Assembly (NCBI RefSeq): GCF_029962835.1
Contig: NC_080588.1
Coordinates: forward strand, 30,055,501-30,119,500
Source: Magnolia sinica
Taxonomy: Eukaryota > Streptophyta > Magnoliopsida > Magnoliales > Magnoliaceae
Reading direction: 5' to 3'
Length of the DNA stretch: 64,000 nt
Below the pieces are notes generated by a model, which searched no databases, was not told the origin of the DNA, and was given only the letters and a program-made list of their open reading frames with translations. The translations under genes and the position numbers were made by a program. This document shows positions 11,157 through 22,736 of the stretch, piece by piece; position 1 is the stretch's first letter, and every line of letters starts with the position of its first letter.

Positions 11157-12215
11157 ATGGTCCCTAACCTCGAACTCTAACTGTCACCGCCTCGTATTGG
11201 CGTAACTCTTCTGTCTGCTCTGCACTGCAAGAAGTCGACGCCTGATAATGTCGATCTTCTCTGAGGTCGCCTGTACTAACTCTGGGCCTATCAAGCTCTT
11301 CTCGCCAACCTTTGCCTAGCAATGTGGTGCTCAATAGGGGCGCCCATACAATGCCTCATAGGAGGCCATACTGATACTCTCCTGAAAGCTGTTATTGTAA
11401 GCGAACTCGACATAAGGAAGACAGTCATCTCAACTGTCCTTGAAATCAAGCATGCAAGCTCATAACATGTCCTCCAACACCTGGTTTACCCGTTCCATCT
11501 ACCCGTCAATCTGTGGGTGGAACGCGGTACTGAACTTCAATTTCACACCCATTGCTTCCTGGATACGAGTCCAAAAGATAGATGTGAATCATGTGTCTCG
11601 GTCCGACATGATCTCCAAAGGAACTCCATGCAGACATACAATCTCCTTGATGTACCACCTGGCCAACTCGTCTGCTGAGTTCGAAACTCTAATAGGGAGG
11701 AAATGAGCCAATTTCGTCAACCGGTCCATGATCACCCATATGAAGTCATGCCCCTTCCTCGTCTTCGGCAGCCCTGATATAAAATCCATAGAGATGAAAT
11801 TCCATTTCCATTCAGCTATGGGCATGGGTTGAAGCAGTCCAGGAGGTCGGCGATGTTCGGCCTTGACTTGTTGGCATGTGAGACAAGGTGATACATACTC
11901 TATTATGTGGGCCTTCATGTTATCCCACCAGTATGAACGCTTCATGTCGCGGTACATCTTCGTACTGCCAGGATGCATTGCCATCCTCGAATTGTGAGCA
12001 ACTTCGAAAACTTCTTTTCTCAAGTCATGAAGATTTGGGACGCACATTCGTAAACCCCCATCCGTACTAACTCTCCATTCTGAGTCTACATCATCACTAA
12101 GCTGCTCTCTCATCTTCGCCAATAGTTCATCGTCTGTCTGAGCCGCGATGATCCTGTCATCAATAAGTGGCTGAACCTGAATATGTGTGATGCTCTCGAA
12201 TGACTCTTCTACCAT
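11157..12215 (-). pseudogene. Gypsy integrase, N-terminal and catalytic domains (broken)
   Basis: From 12215 to 11589 the frame is open (208 residues). It shows a zinc-binding HHCC region (H..MHPG..SYWW..CLTCQQVK), then the catalytic core with MDFISGLP (first Asp) and MSDRDT (second Asp). Below 11589 the reading frame is lost to several frameshifts and stops, so the final catalytic Glu is not visible in one frame. It lies downstream of RNase H, as in all Ty3/Gypsy elements. Confidence 0.85.
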
Positions 12216-12233
12216 AAGTTTCTGCTCAAAGTC

Positions 12234-12762
12234 TCACACAAACTCTACCATATCCCATTCTGCTATCATCAGCGAAGCCGCAAATGCTATCGTCTTCTTG
12301 CGGCTCAATGCGTCTGCCACAAGGTTAGCCTTGCTAGGATGGTTGGAGACCTCGAACTTGAAGTCCTTCAAGGTTTCCATCCACCGCCACTGTCTCATAT
12401 TCAAGTCCCTCTGCGTGAATATGTATCTGAGGCTCTTGTGATCACAAAAGAGCTCGAACTCCTCTCCGTAGAGGTAATGTCGCCAGATCTTCAAAGCAAA
12501 GATGACGGCCGCTAGCTCTAAGTCGTGCGTAGGGTAGTTTTCCTCGTGTTTCCTCAACTGTCGCGATAGATAGGTAATAACCCTGTCTTTCTGCATCAAA
12601 ACACCACCCAAACCAACACGAGAAGCGTCGGTGTATATCGTATACTTGACCCCTTGCTCTAGCAATACTATCATAGGGGCGGACGTCAACTTATCCTTCA
12701 GCTCTTGAAAATCTGCTTCTGCCTTCTTATTTCAAGCAAATTTAAGATCCTTCCGAGTCAAC
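12234..12762 (-). pseudogene. Gypsy RNase H domain (broken)
   Basis: Contains the RNase H-like string [18 protein letters not shown], then [20 protein letters not shown] and [13 protein letters not shown], with the catalytic Asp/Glu/Asp residues in place, then the linker DALSRKK. One stop lies near 12735 and another at the join with integrase near 12231. At 12762 it is cut by the solo LTR and resumes at 14140. Confidence 0.88.
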
Positions 12763-14139
12763 TGTAACAGCCCATGCCCACACTGTATGATATTGTCCGC
12801 TCTGGGCACAGCCCGCACGGTTTTGTTCTCGGGGTCGCCCCCAAAAGGCCTGGTACAAGGAAGGTCCTAACCACACATATAACCACCATTACTTCGGACA
12901 GCACTTCCGATGTGGGTTGGGACAGCTAGTGTACCTCACTCCAGCTAGCTGCTGGAGTGGCGTACTGAGCTCTGTGGGTCCCTCTTATCATCCACGCTGT
13001 CCATCTATGGGACCCACCATGATGCATGGGTTGCATCCAAACCATCCACCATTTGGCAAGCTCGTATTACAGGCTTGAGACTAAAAATTAGACAAATCTA
13101 TGGTTTAAGTGGACCACACCTTAGTATATGTATGGGGCCCATATTGATTTATTTGTGGCCACCCATTAAGGCCCACCTTGGTATATGTATGAGGCCCATT
13201 TTGATTTATTTGTAGCCGTCCGTTAAGGCCCACCTTGGTGTATATATAAGGCCCAAGTGATTAGGCTCATCTTGTCATATTTATAGCCGTTGTTGAGGCC
13301 CACCTTGATGTACTTTGTGGCCCATCCGTTAGGCCCACTTTGATGTATTTCGTAGCCTAATCAAGAGGCCCACTTTGATATACATGTGACTCATCAGGAT
13401 GTATCTTTGACCCATGAGCGAGGCCCACCTGTTGTGTGTTTTAAGGACCAGGTGCAGGGCCCACCTGTTATGTATTTGACGCCTGTGTATTGAGGCCCAT
13501 TGTGATGTATAAGGGCTCGTAGGTTGAGGCCCATTGTGCTGTATTTGGAGCCCATTGGGTTAAGGCCCATTGTGATGTATTAGGGATCGTGAGTTGAGGC
13601 CCATTTGATGTATTTGAGGCCCATGGGTTGAGGCCCAATGGGATGTATACAAGGTCTATTGCATTGTGTGATTCCACCATGGGTTATGTAATGACATTTA
13701 TGGCGGACCGTGCCTTGGGAAAGATGTGGGTTTGACGTCCAAATTGTAAGAATAATGTTGGTTAAATGTCTACATTATAACTCTCCTTAAGGCCCATTGA
13801 TAGGCCCATACTTGTTGATAATTCATCACTTTATAACATGCTTAGTATAGCTCCATGATTCATGCTCATACGCATCATATGTATTTCCCTTTCAGCATTG
13901 TATTCAAATATTTATATTAGTGGATATGCGATGATGATGTTGCCTTTATGATTTGGGTAAACTTGTGGTTATGCTCCATATAAAAAAAATCATACTGAAA
14001 GTCCTCCTTGTAGGATCCTAGGATCGGAATCTGGCGCATGCGCGCTCGGAGCCGAGAATGGGGTACTATGGAGGCTATCAGCACCGGATTCGGCGATCGA
14101 GAATTTTGTGAGCCCTATTTTTGAGTTTGGGGTGTGACA
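12763..14139 (-). mobile_element. Solo LTR inserted in the Gypsy polyprotein
   Basis: 1377 bases with TG..CA ends (TGTAACAGCCC at the left, GGGTGTGACA at the right; minus strand start TGTCACACCCC). It is flanked by TCAAC (12758-12762) and TCAGC (14140-14144), a 5-bp target duplication with one change. Joining the flanks rebuilds the polyprotein between reverse transcriptase and RNase H. No internal region or second LTR is present, so the element was reduced to a solo LTR by recombination. The middle (13140-13680) is a run of degenerate GAGGCCCATTGTGATGTAT units. Its right end matches 2508-2768, and related DNA occurs at 58150-58620. Confidence 0.9.
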
Positions 14140-14990
14140 TCAGCTGCGACAATGGCCTGAAAATCTTGAAAAAATCCCTAATGAATCGACGGTAGTAGCC
14201 TGCCAGGCTAAGAAAACTCCTCACCTCAATAACTGAATCGGGCTGCTCCCAGTCCTGAACCGTGGCTACCTTAGCAAGGTCCACAACTATCCCTTCCTTG
14301 GACACCACATGTTCCAGGAACTTAACTTCTTTTTTTCAGAAGTCGCACTTCTTGTACTGTGCAAATAACTGGTTCTTCCTGAGAGTATTGAAGACTGCTT
14401 GCAGGTGCTCCTCGTGAACTTCCCGACTCTTAGAGTATATCAAGATGTCATCAATAAACATGATGACGAATTAGAAAAGAAACGGCCAAAACACCCTGTT
14501 CATCAAGTCTATGAACACAGCCGGTGCGTTCGTGAGTCCAAATGACATCACAAGGAACTCGCAGTCCCCAAAGCTGGTCCTGAATGTTGTCTTCTGCATG
14601 TCCTTATCTCTGATGCGCAACTGATGATACCCTGACTACAAATCGATCTTCAAAAAATATTGTGCCCCTTTTAATTGATCAAACAAATCATCTATCCTGG
14701 GTAGAGGATACTTGTTCTTCACCGTCGCTTGGTTCAACCTGCGATAATCAATACACAGTCGCAGAGATCCATCCTTCTTCTTCACAAACAACACAGGTGC
14801 TCCCCATAGAGACACGCTAGGTCATATGAAGCCTACATCCAACAGATCATCGATCTGTTTCCTCAGTTCCTCCATCTCACATGGAGGCATGCGATACGTC
14901 AACAGTGAAATGGGTGTCACATCAGGCACTAAATCGATAGAAAACTTGATCTCGCACTGAGGAGGCAACCCAGGTATCTTTCTGAACACA
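14140..14990 (-). pseudogene. Gypsy reverse transcriptase (broken)
   Basis: On the minus strand, pieces of the palm are clear: [20 protein letters not shown], then [29 protein letters not shown], and the active-site box FIDDILIYSKS (the YxDD position reads FIDD). They are followed by LSLAGYYRRFIRDF. In-frame stops occur at several places. The domain continues into RNase H across the solo LTR. Confidence 0.9.
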
Positions 14991-15532
14991 TCCTCAAAAT
15001 TTCGAACTACTGGCGTGTTCCTAAGTGTTGGACCATTGTCATTCTTCAATAAGGAAGCGTAATAAAGAATTCGAAAAGGGCAACCGACTTGCACAGGAAA
15101 TGTACAAGTCGTGCCCTCAGGCCCATGAGCTGTCACTAGTTGAGTCTTGCAATCAATCTCAGCCCTCATTTTAGTTAGCCAATCCATACCAAGGATGACG
15201 TCGAAATGGTATATCGTGGTGACAATCAGGTCAATGCATATCGTCCTGCTCCCTAAATCTATCAAGTAACCCTCACACATCTTGGTGGCATCTGTAAAAG
15301 TTCTTGGGGCTGCGATAACTCTCACCCCAACCATCGGGGTCATATTTAGCCCTAAGTGCTTGACCGCAGAACATGAAATCACCGAAATAGTGAACCTGGT
15401 GTCCACCAACAGAAATACAGGGGTACCTTGGAAGTGGGTAGTGACCTCGAAAGCTAAAGGCACCGTAGCTGCTAAATCAGACGCTTCAGTTATAAGCGCA
15501 TGTACCCGAGCCTACTGTGAATGGTTCGGCTG
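14991..15532 (-). pseudogene. Gypsy aspartic protease region (active site altered)
   Basis: The frame from 15463 reads FEVTTHFQGTPVFLLVDTRF then TISVIS. This is the place of the usual D-T/S-G-A-T protease motif, but here it is DTRFT, so the catalytic Gly and Ala are lost. VILGMDWL, typical of Gypsy proteases, follows about 85 residues later. It is joined in frame to the reverse transcriptase through FEDVFRKIPGLPP. Confidence 0.8.
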
Positions 15533-16842
15533 CTATACCATAGGTCGCTGAGGCAGCCTAAGTCGAGGCGCAGGCAACTGAAAGGATGGATGTGCTGGTG
15601 CTGACCGTAGAGGTGGAGTTGCAATCATCTGAGGAACCTGACGGTTGATCCTCTGAGGCGACGAGAAACTGTTGTCCCTCATCATAGTGAAACAGTACCT
15701 ATCAACGTGGCCATCTCTCTTGCAGTAGGTGCACCACACATTCGCTCGCCTCATCGGGGCTGGTGGAGCTGTAAGTCTAAGAGGCAAGTCTGCACAGGGC
15801 CTCTTGCCGAGGAACAGCCTGCTCGGCAAATCTAGTCGCGGCCTAGGAACCACAGGCATGCGCATGCGGGACAATCTATCCCCATCCTTCTCCGCTCGCA
15901 GAGACATGCCCACCAGCTCAGCATAGGTAGATATGCTAGCGCAGCACATCTTCGAGCGTATCTCAGGTCGCAGGCCCTCAGAGAAGCGCTGCATCCTCAT
16001 CGGCTGATCGATGAGAATTAAAGGAGCATACCTAACCAGCTCCGTGAATATGTTCTCGTATTCTGCCACTGACATACCTCCCTGTCGGAGGTGAAGGAAC
16101 TCACTCTCCTTCTCATGGCAGTACGTGAGAGGGAAATACTTCTAGTGGAAGCGCGCCTCAGAGGCCTCCCACGTCCACACGTAACCAACTATAATGGTCA
16201 GTAGGACGTTATCCTACCATAAGCTGGCCTCTTTCTCAAACATGAAGGTGGCCAGCTCAACCTGCTCCGCCTTAGTGCAGTGCAGTGCAGCGGCCTCAGC
16301 ATCTTAACGATGCGGTCAATCCAATACTTGGCCTCCTCGAGTCTGTGAGTACCTGCAAAAGTAGGAAGTCGCAAGCATTGGAATCGCTCGAATGTGCCAC
16401 TGGCACTCGCGTTCCTAGCAGGGTGCACAGGTGGTGCGGGTGGAGCCACACCCATACTATGGGCAAAGACCCCCGCAATGGTAGCTAGGAACTACTGCTG
16501 CTACTGTTGCTACTGTTGCTATATCTGCTGCTACTGCATCAACAGCATCATCTGCTCCAGCCTATCAGGAGGCGGAGCGGACTGTGGTATGTGAGGCGTC
16601 GAGGTAGACACACGATTTTGCTCAAAAACTGATGGTGTAACAGGTGGTACCACTGATGGTGCCACAGGTGGGGTTATGGGTGTCGGCCCAGCGGTGGGGC
16701 CAGTGGCAGGCTGAGAATCTGGCATGGTGTCGTGAATCGGGCCCAAGTTGGGGTCCGTATGGCTATCGCTTAGGGGAGGTGCCCCGTCAAACGACTCGCC
16801 CAATGAGAGATGTGCCGAGGTCTGCGTGCTCTTAGGTGGCAT
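15533..16842 (-). pseudogene. Gypsy gag (broken) with CCHC knuckle
   Basis: Starts MPPKSTQTS, with a proline/threonine-rich N-terminus (PTAGPTPITPPVAPSVVPP). Next comes a glutamine tract at 16485-16540 in which at least five CAG codons have become TAG. The capsid-type segment FQCLRLPTFAGT..AKYWIDRI follows, then MSVAEYENIFTELVRYAP, and a zinc knuckle WCTYCKRDGHVDRYCF (C-x2-C-x4-H-x4-C) near 15700. A frameshift lies between 16198 and 16075. It packages element RNA in functional relatives; here it is dead. Confidence 0.85.
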
Positions 16843-17144
16843 TTCCTAAATACAACATAGGGTGCAACCCATGTCAGATTCAGCACATGATCATACACGC
16901 ATCCACACATCACACGCATTCAAATTCAAGAAGCTTCATACATTTCATTTACCAAAATTTGTCACAATACATGAGATACGGTATTACATGAATCATGACA
17001 GAAGATGCATGTGAGCTAATACAACCAAGGCTTCAAACTCTAAAACACACCACTAACCCTACCATACAACTAAGCCTATCAAGGCTATACATGGAAACAA
17101 GCAAACAAACCACAAAACAAACTAGAAGATGACTATATGTACGA
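16843..17144. other. Gypsy spacer between accessory ORF and gag
   Basis: About 300 bases without an open frame, A/C-rich on the plus strand. No motif is recognised. On the minus strand it separates the end of the accessory ORF from the gag ATG. Confidence 0.5.
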
Positions 17145-18599
17145 CTAGTCATCAGAATCCGGCGATGGTGGAGGTGCACCCTTGTCCTGTACACAGCATA
17201 GGATAACCCTCAAGGTGCGAGACACCTTCTTGAAATTTCATTTCATGAAGGCCTCATTCTCTTCAAGCTTGGCTTGGGTCTCTCCAAGTTCGACCCGGAC
17301 CTGACCGACCTCTCTTCGCAGGGCAGCTTGGCCCTCCTCGATTCGAGCCCAGCGGGCTTTTGATGTAGCCCGATCACTGTCATGCTCGTGTGTAGTAGGA
17401 GGAGAGGCCACATCAGGGCCTTAGGCCTCCACTTCTTCCTCCTCTTGCCCTTCCTCCTTACCACTGCTGTCATCCCCATTGCCATCCTCACTACTCCTTT
17501 CTTCTTCATTGCCACTTTCTTCCTCACCCTCGCTCTCCTCAATATCCTCACTTTCCCCTTCGACATCAACACTCTTCTCTTCTGTATCGTCACTCTGCTC
17601 CCCAAGGCGGGCTTGGCGTTGCCTTTCACCAATCCTCATGTAGTCAAGCGTGCCTACATTGATAATATGGATTGGGGCGACGTCATCCATATGGAATCGG
17701 AAGCTATAGCGGCGGGTGATCTTGCAAATCAGTCAACTGAATGGTAGCGTAATGCTTTCTCTACTGGACCTTGCCGCCTTGATTATCTGTGTCAGGACGA
17801 GAGTGGGCAGACATACTTTGTCTCCCTTTCCAACTCGAAACAAGAAGTCCACCATGAACCTCGTGCACTCGGTGCGGTTACTTGATTGAGGATACACGTT
17901 ATACGTGCATATGTTGTGGAGTAGACGAAAGTCATTTGTCATCTTGGTTGAAGCGAGGCCAGTTCCCCGCCTCCAGTGCTCGGGCTGGCCATAGAGGAAT
18001 CGTGTGCGGAGTCTCTTCTCCTGCTTACTAGCGCAATTCTTCTCGCTGGCATGCACCAATCCCTTCTCAACACCCATGACACAAGTAATATCATCCACAC
18101 CAATCGTAATCTCCTATGTACCCAGAGGAATGGTAAACTGGAGGGGCTTATACATCGAATTCTGAATGAGAGCATAAAAAGTGCGCATAGTGTTTATGCT
18201 TGCAGGTTCCTTTCCCTTAAATATGGGCCCCCACCCATTTTTCACGAGAAAGTCGATGACTGGGTACGTCTCAAACATCTTTTCATCGACGTGTGCTTCA
18301 AACACGACCTTGCGATTGTGGAGCTTACCGAGACCAATGTTCGATAGTAGGGATCTCTCCAACGGAATCCGAGGATCGAGATCCTGCTTGGACCTCCGTT
18401 CTTGCTCGGCACTAGTACTTACTTCGGCGCCCGCCCTCCTCATAGGACGACAAGGTCGGCTTGGCCTGGCGTCATCCGGGGCCGCTCTTTTCCTCATCAT
18501 GAGAGATAAGAGCGTAGAGATGGAGAAGATGGCAGTCACCACTTCAAAGAAAGCCATGGAAAATAGGATGGGTTGGTGGGTTTTGGAGCTTTGAGACAT
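17145..18599 (-). pseudogene. Accessory ORF of the Gypsy element, plant-transposon-protein type
   Basis: One frame of 485 codons, from ATG at 18599 to TAG at 17145, interrupted by only four stops (near 18111, 17733, 17418 and 17220) and no frameshift. The order is: a basic, arginine-rich N-terminus; a globular part with FLVKNGWGPIFKGKEPAS and ITIGVDDITCVMGV; a core LLHNICTYNVYPQSSNRTE followed by VCLPTLVL; a strongly acidic stretch (EDIEESEGEEESGNEEE); and a charged helix (IEEGQAALRREVGQVRVELG). I think the core belongs to the 'putative plant transposon protein' family seen in many retroelements. It lies between the primer-binding site and gag, in the same direction. The same plan occurs in the Copia element at 32515-33647. 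Function unknown. Confidence 0.75.
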
Positions 18600-19489
18600 A
18601 CTAATGGGTTGGTGTACTCAATTGGGAAGGGAATGGAAGATGGGGTGAAAAGAAGAAAAAAGAAAAAAATGGGGGAAAAGGGTGTTTTAAAGGTATGGAA
18701 GAAGATTTGAGAGGAGATTGAAAGAGGTAGTGGGGTTTGAATCACTTGGAAAGAGAAATGGGGAGGTAGTGATGATGAAGGAAGAGGATTTGAAGCTTGA
18801 AGATGGGTTTAGTGCAATGGGTTAGAAAGGAAGAAAGATTTGAGAGATTCAGGAGAGAATATGGAGTGGAGGGGGTTGAAATGTTACAAAAACACCCTAA
18901 AATGGGGTTTTAGAGAGGGGAGAGGGGAGAGGGGAGAGGGGTCCCACACGTGTGTGGAGGGCCTTATGGATGGCTGGTTGGGCGGAGGCTCCGCCCGGGC
19001 GCTGTGTGTCCGGGCGGGGCCTCGTCGATCTGGCGGAGGCTCCGCCCGGGATCTGTGACGCCAGCAGTGCCTCTGCATAGGGGCGGTGCTTACCCCCCCC
19101 CCCCCCCTCCCCCACCCCCCCTGGGGTGCCGAAAATGCATGGGACCCACCTCGGATCCCACCGGAAGTTGGTACATGGCCACCCACACTCGTTCGGTGCA
19201 CGTTTACACTCCACTTGCGAGTATTCACATTTTTGGCATGTTTTACGAATGGGATTTACTGAATTAAAGTCCATACTTGTCAATTGACGGACTAGAGGGA
19301 GATTAGGATCGTTTTACAGGATCAAAGGTGCCTACGGGGTGAACTACGATGGTCAGTTTCGGTCGAATCCAACGACCGACGAAACTGGAAATCCTATAAC
19401 CGTTTCTACATTTTATCACACCCTCCTAAGTCAAATACATCAGTGGGCATCGTGTGACCATAACCCAGGTCTAGTTTAATCCAAATTAT
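18600..19489. other. Gypsy 5' untranslated leader
   Basis: The region between the primer-binding site and the accessory ORF (minus strand) has no gene. It holds purine-rich DNA (18600-18940), a GC-rich stretch with GGCGGAGGCTCCGCCCGGG repeated at about 18972 and 19030, and a C-run (19093-19107). In functional relatives this region carries RNA packaging and dimerisation signals; nothing here proves that. Confidence 0.5.
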
Positions 19490-19501
19490 GCTCTGATACC
19501 A
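19490..19501 (-). other. Primer-binding site, tRNA-iMet
   Basis: On the minus strand TGGTATCAGAGC lies three bases after the 5' LTR end. It is the standard complement of the 3' end of initiator methionine tRNA that primes reverse transcription in plant LTR elements. Confidence 0.9.
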
Positions 19502-19504
19502 ACT

Positions 19505-22500
19505 TGCAATACCTTGAAAATCGAGGCTCGAGCATAGACTCAACTCCCAAGTTCCAACGCATCACTTATGTAACATAGATAATGATGATTAAATGTTGTC
19601 CATATTAATGCCTTAATATGAATGGGATTAAAACAAACCAGCATATCATACTCCAGAGGCAATTAAAGTATGCTAGCGGAAGACTTTGATGTGTATATAA
19701 ACTGTACAAAAGTAATAACAAGCCCAAAGAGTATGAATGTCACTAGGTTAAATAATTACAAGTTTAATTCAAAATATACAAAATCAGAATGTGTAATGTT
19801 TTCTATCCAAGACCCTGTAGCCCCGTCAGCGTAACACCAGGTCTACATAGACCCGCCAAAGAGTTGCATATAGGAGAACTCCTCCTCATCATCGTAATAG
19901 TCCGGCTCTGCCTCATAAGCATTGCCATCACCTGCAGCTAAGATAGAGTTTGGTTGGTGTTTAAAACACCGTCCCAGAACGTGGGAGTGAGTGATCAACT
20001 CAGTGGAGCTATAAGGCAAAGGTTAACATGTTATCAATTTAATCAAGCAGTAATGATAAAGCAATACAATCAAGCATCCCTAAATACTCTGGTTAATGCA
20101 AAAATGATATGTATTAATGATGCATGCCCTCGCCTACACTCCCTCTGTGATCTTCCTCTTACGGTCGCGGCATGCACCCCTTCCTCTGTGCTCAACACCA
20201 ACACCAAAGGCACATGCAATGCTATGCATGAGCATGATTACCGAGTTCTTATTAGACCTTTCATACAGCAGGATTGGAAAGCTAAGGCACCTCCCTTTAT
20301 ATCATATACCCAAACATTGATCCATCTAGGGTCGTTAATCCTAGCAGTCACATACGATAGGCAGTTTTCAGGCTGCTACGGAGAGGCTCGTCACCTCAGT
20401 GCAGGCCTGGTTTATACTCTAGTTTACTAAGGAAAGGCTCGTCACCTCATCGAAGTCCTAGTGTATACTCGAGGTCACTATCACCAATGCCTTACCAACT
20501 GGCAGTCTATTTTCAAAGGCTTATCACCAACCCGACTGGGGACCACAGCCAGGCTACGCCGGAGTAGGTCGATAGCTCGAATACAGTGTCCCATACCACC
20601 GTATTCAGCTCACGAGTTTGGGTTGCTCACTGGACACTACGGGGAGGCTTGTCACCCCAGCGTAGGCCGACAGCTCGACCACGGTGTCCCATACCACCAT
20701 GCCCAGCTCACAAGTCTTAGCGGATCGTGGTACTAAGGTTAAACGGAATTCGCACTGGTAAGTTAGTACCTTGGATTCAAACAATAACATCCAAACATGG
20801 TGAACATACGTCGGGCAAATCCGACTAGTACGAGCATATGTTGACTTAATCGACATGGAATGCATAAGCATTCCACATGGCCTAACCACTACTGTCAAAC
20901 GACGTACGACTCGAATTCGTCGAACGTATCCATCATGGCTAAATCAATTCGGCCACCGATTATAAACTGTTACCGATTGCCTGAGCTACATTGTAGCCCC
21001 AATCACACTTCACACATTAACATTCACGTGTAACAACCAAAGCCAGCATGTGACAACCAAATCTGAATATAAATCTTATCTAAGAATTTCAACATAACAC
21101 ATAGTACACATGTTACAATACATAGGCAGTTCATCCATCAATCACATAGTAGTAAGGTAGGTTACATAAGAAAATTGTGACCATAGATAAGGTGATTGAG
21201 AATCCTATCTCAACACCCTCATTACATACATTAAAACTAGCATTTTCTCATTCAAGAATTTTATCAAACACTTAGTCTACACATATTACATACATGTAAT
21301 AAATCAGTTAAGACACATGTTATAGCAAATCCTCCTACATAGGAGTTTTCACATGCACTACGATCATGTATTATCAATCAATAATCATAACAAGCACAAA
21401 TCATAATTCCATATTCATTCAAACATTTTAACAAACACTTAGAATGCATTCGAAATAGCCTAACCTACATATATGTGTAATATGTTGAAACATCCTAACT
21501 ACGCATATGTGATAGCACTCAAGTCAGTCATAAATCATTAACCGACATTGAAAGCCTTGAAAACCATAACCTAAACGTTTATAGTCCGCACCTTATACCG
21601 GTAGACACGTAACGAACTCAGTTCGTTGTCTAACTCGTCATCTATGGCACAACTACAACCTACAGTATGAAATAGATTAGCTATTTCATCCTTTACTCTA
21701 CTTAAAACCCTAAAATAGGTTAGGGTTAGGATTTCTTACCCAAAAAGGAACCAGAATCACTGGTGTAGCGATACGATAGCGGTGATACGATACGTAGAGA
21801 AGCAGGGGAGAATCTCTGCAGCAAACCCTAGCTTTCCCTCACACTTTCTCTCTCTTTCCTTCTCTTTCTTTTCTCTTCTCTCACCTAGGGTTTCAAATTC
21901 GTATGGAATGAGAGAGGGAGGGTTTAAGGCCCTTATATAGGCCCAGAACAGATGGGAATGGCCTCAAGGCCATGATATACTTAGGTTATAACCAAATAGT
22001 GACTGTTCTGATCCAACGGAGCACATCTGGAGCCCCTTTTTCACATGCAGTTGGACTTAAGCTTCTTGACATTGGATCTAGGTCAGGTTAAGTTTTTGGT
22101 CTGGTCAGATTTACAAATCGACTGTGGAGGACCAATTTCAGTTCGACGGTCACCGGCACTCGATCAGGGCCACAAGTACACTGACATGTGTTAGAAATTT
22201 TCCCTAATCTAAGGGTATAATTGGGTCAGAATCAGACGGTCTGAATCCTTAGATTTGTCCTGCAAGTGAACGACTCAATTCACTTAAGTTTCAGTTCATT
22301 TCCTAAAGATATTCGCGTTTCTCACACACTTCGCTCCGGGCTCAAGTTGTGCGTTTTTGGGTATTATTAGGACTTGGTTTCCGAGGTGGTTGTCAAGTCC
22401 AGGAAAGTAGGTATAACCGTATAGTTTTGGGGTAATCGGACTTTTGACGCGCAGTCCAGGTCTGATACGGAGTTTCAAAGTGCTCCCAAGAGCAACTGGG

Positions 22501-22717
22501 TTTTGAGATGGATCCTAAGTTTTTAAGTAATATAGCGTTAACGGTTTTACTCGCTTTGGATCTTACAGATCATATTTAAATTAATTAGTGCTAATTTCAT
22601 AGGTAATCTAGTTTAACACTTAGTTAATTCTCGTTTAATTCCTAAAGGATTTGGTCCTTGTGATTTCTGTCTGAGGTGGTACTCGGGTCTTTGTATGGAT
22701 TTTTCTAAGACATTACA
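19505..22717 (-). repeat. 5' LTR of the Gypsy element
   Basis: 3213 bases, matching the 3' LTR. On the minus strand it starts TGTAATGTCTTAG and ends GGTATTGCA, so the terminal dinucleotides are kept although the ends have drifted. It contains the promoter noted separately. Repeated words TACGG(A/G)GAGGCT(C/T)GTCACC occur at about 20375-20700. Confidence 0.92.
21931..21941 (-). promoter_or_regulatory. Probable TATA box in the Gypsy 5' LTR
   Basis: On the minus strand GGCCTATATAAGGGCC, followed by a leader that begins AAACCCTCCCTCTCTC and GAAACCCTAGGTGAGAG. The same block is at 9903-9913 in the 3' LTR. The position and pyrimidine-rich leader fit an RNA polymerase II start site for the element transcript. 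Confidence 0.6.
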
Positions 22718-22722
22718 AGAGA

Positions 22723-22736
22723 TCTAAGCAATGAAG
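22723..22736 (+). pseudogene. Exon type B, copy 3, 3' end
   Basis: TCTAAGCAATGAAG and the donor GTATATGAAATTGAATTTAT continue the exon broken at 6899/7477. This continuity across both insertions is the main proof of the Gypsy insertion point. Confidence 0.75.

Larger units (their letters stand above)
7478..22717 (-). mobile_element. Complete Ty3/Gypsy retrotransposon, 15.2 kb, minus strand
   Basis: Two long LTRs (7478-10689 and 19505-22717) with TG..CA ends flank, in minus-strand order, a primer-binding site, an accessory ORF, gag, protease, reverse transcriptase, RNase H, integrase with a C-terminal chromo-like segment, and a polypurine tract. This protease-RT-RNase H-integrase order defines Ty3/Gypsy, and the tail (..EEATWETE..) points to the chromovirus branch (Tekay/Del-like by memory). 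Target duplication is GGAGA (7473-7477) against AGAGA (22718-22722), one base different. The flanks join to rebuild a B exon of the Ulp1-type gene. Every coding region has stops or frameshifts. A solo LTR at 12763-14139 sits inside the polyprotein. Confidence 0.93.

Noticed and set aside
11440..11706. Plus-strand frames over the Gypsy and gag-pol regions (also 15282-15551, 15729-15926, 17382-17747)
   Set aside because: Antisense shadows of the recognisable minus-strand gag, pol and accessory ORFs.
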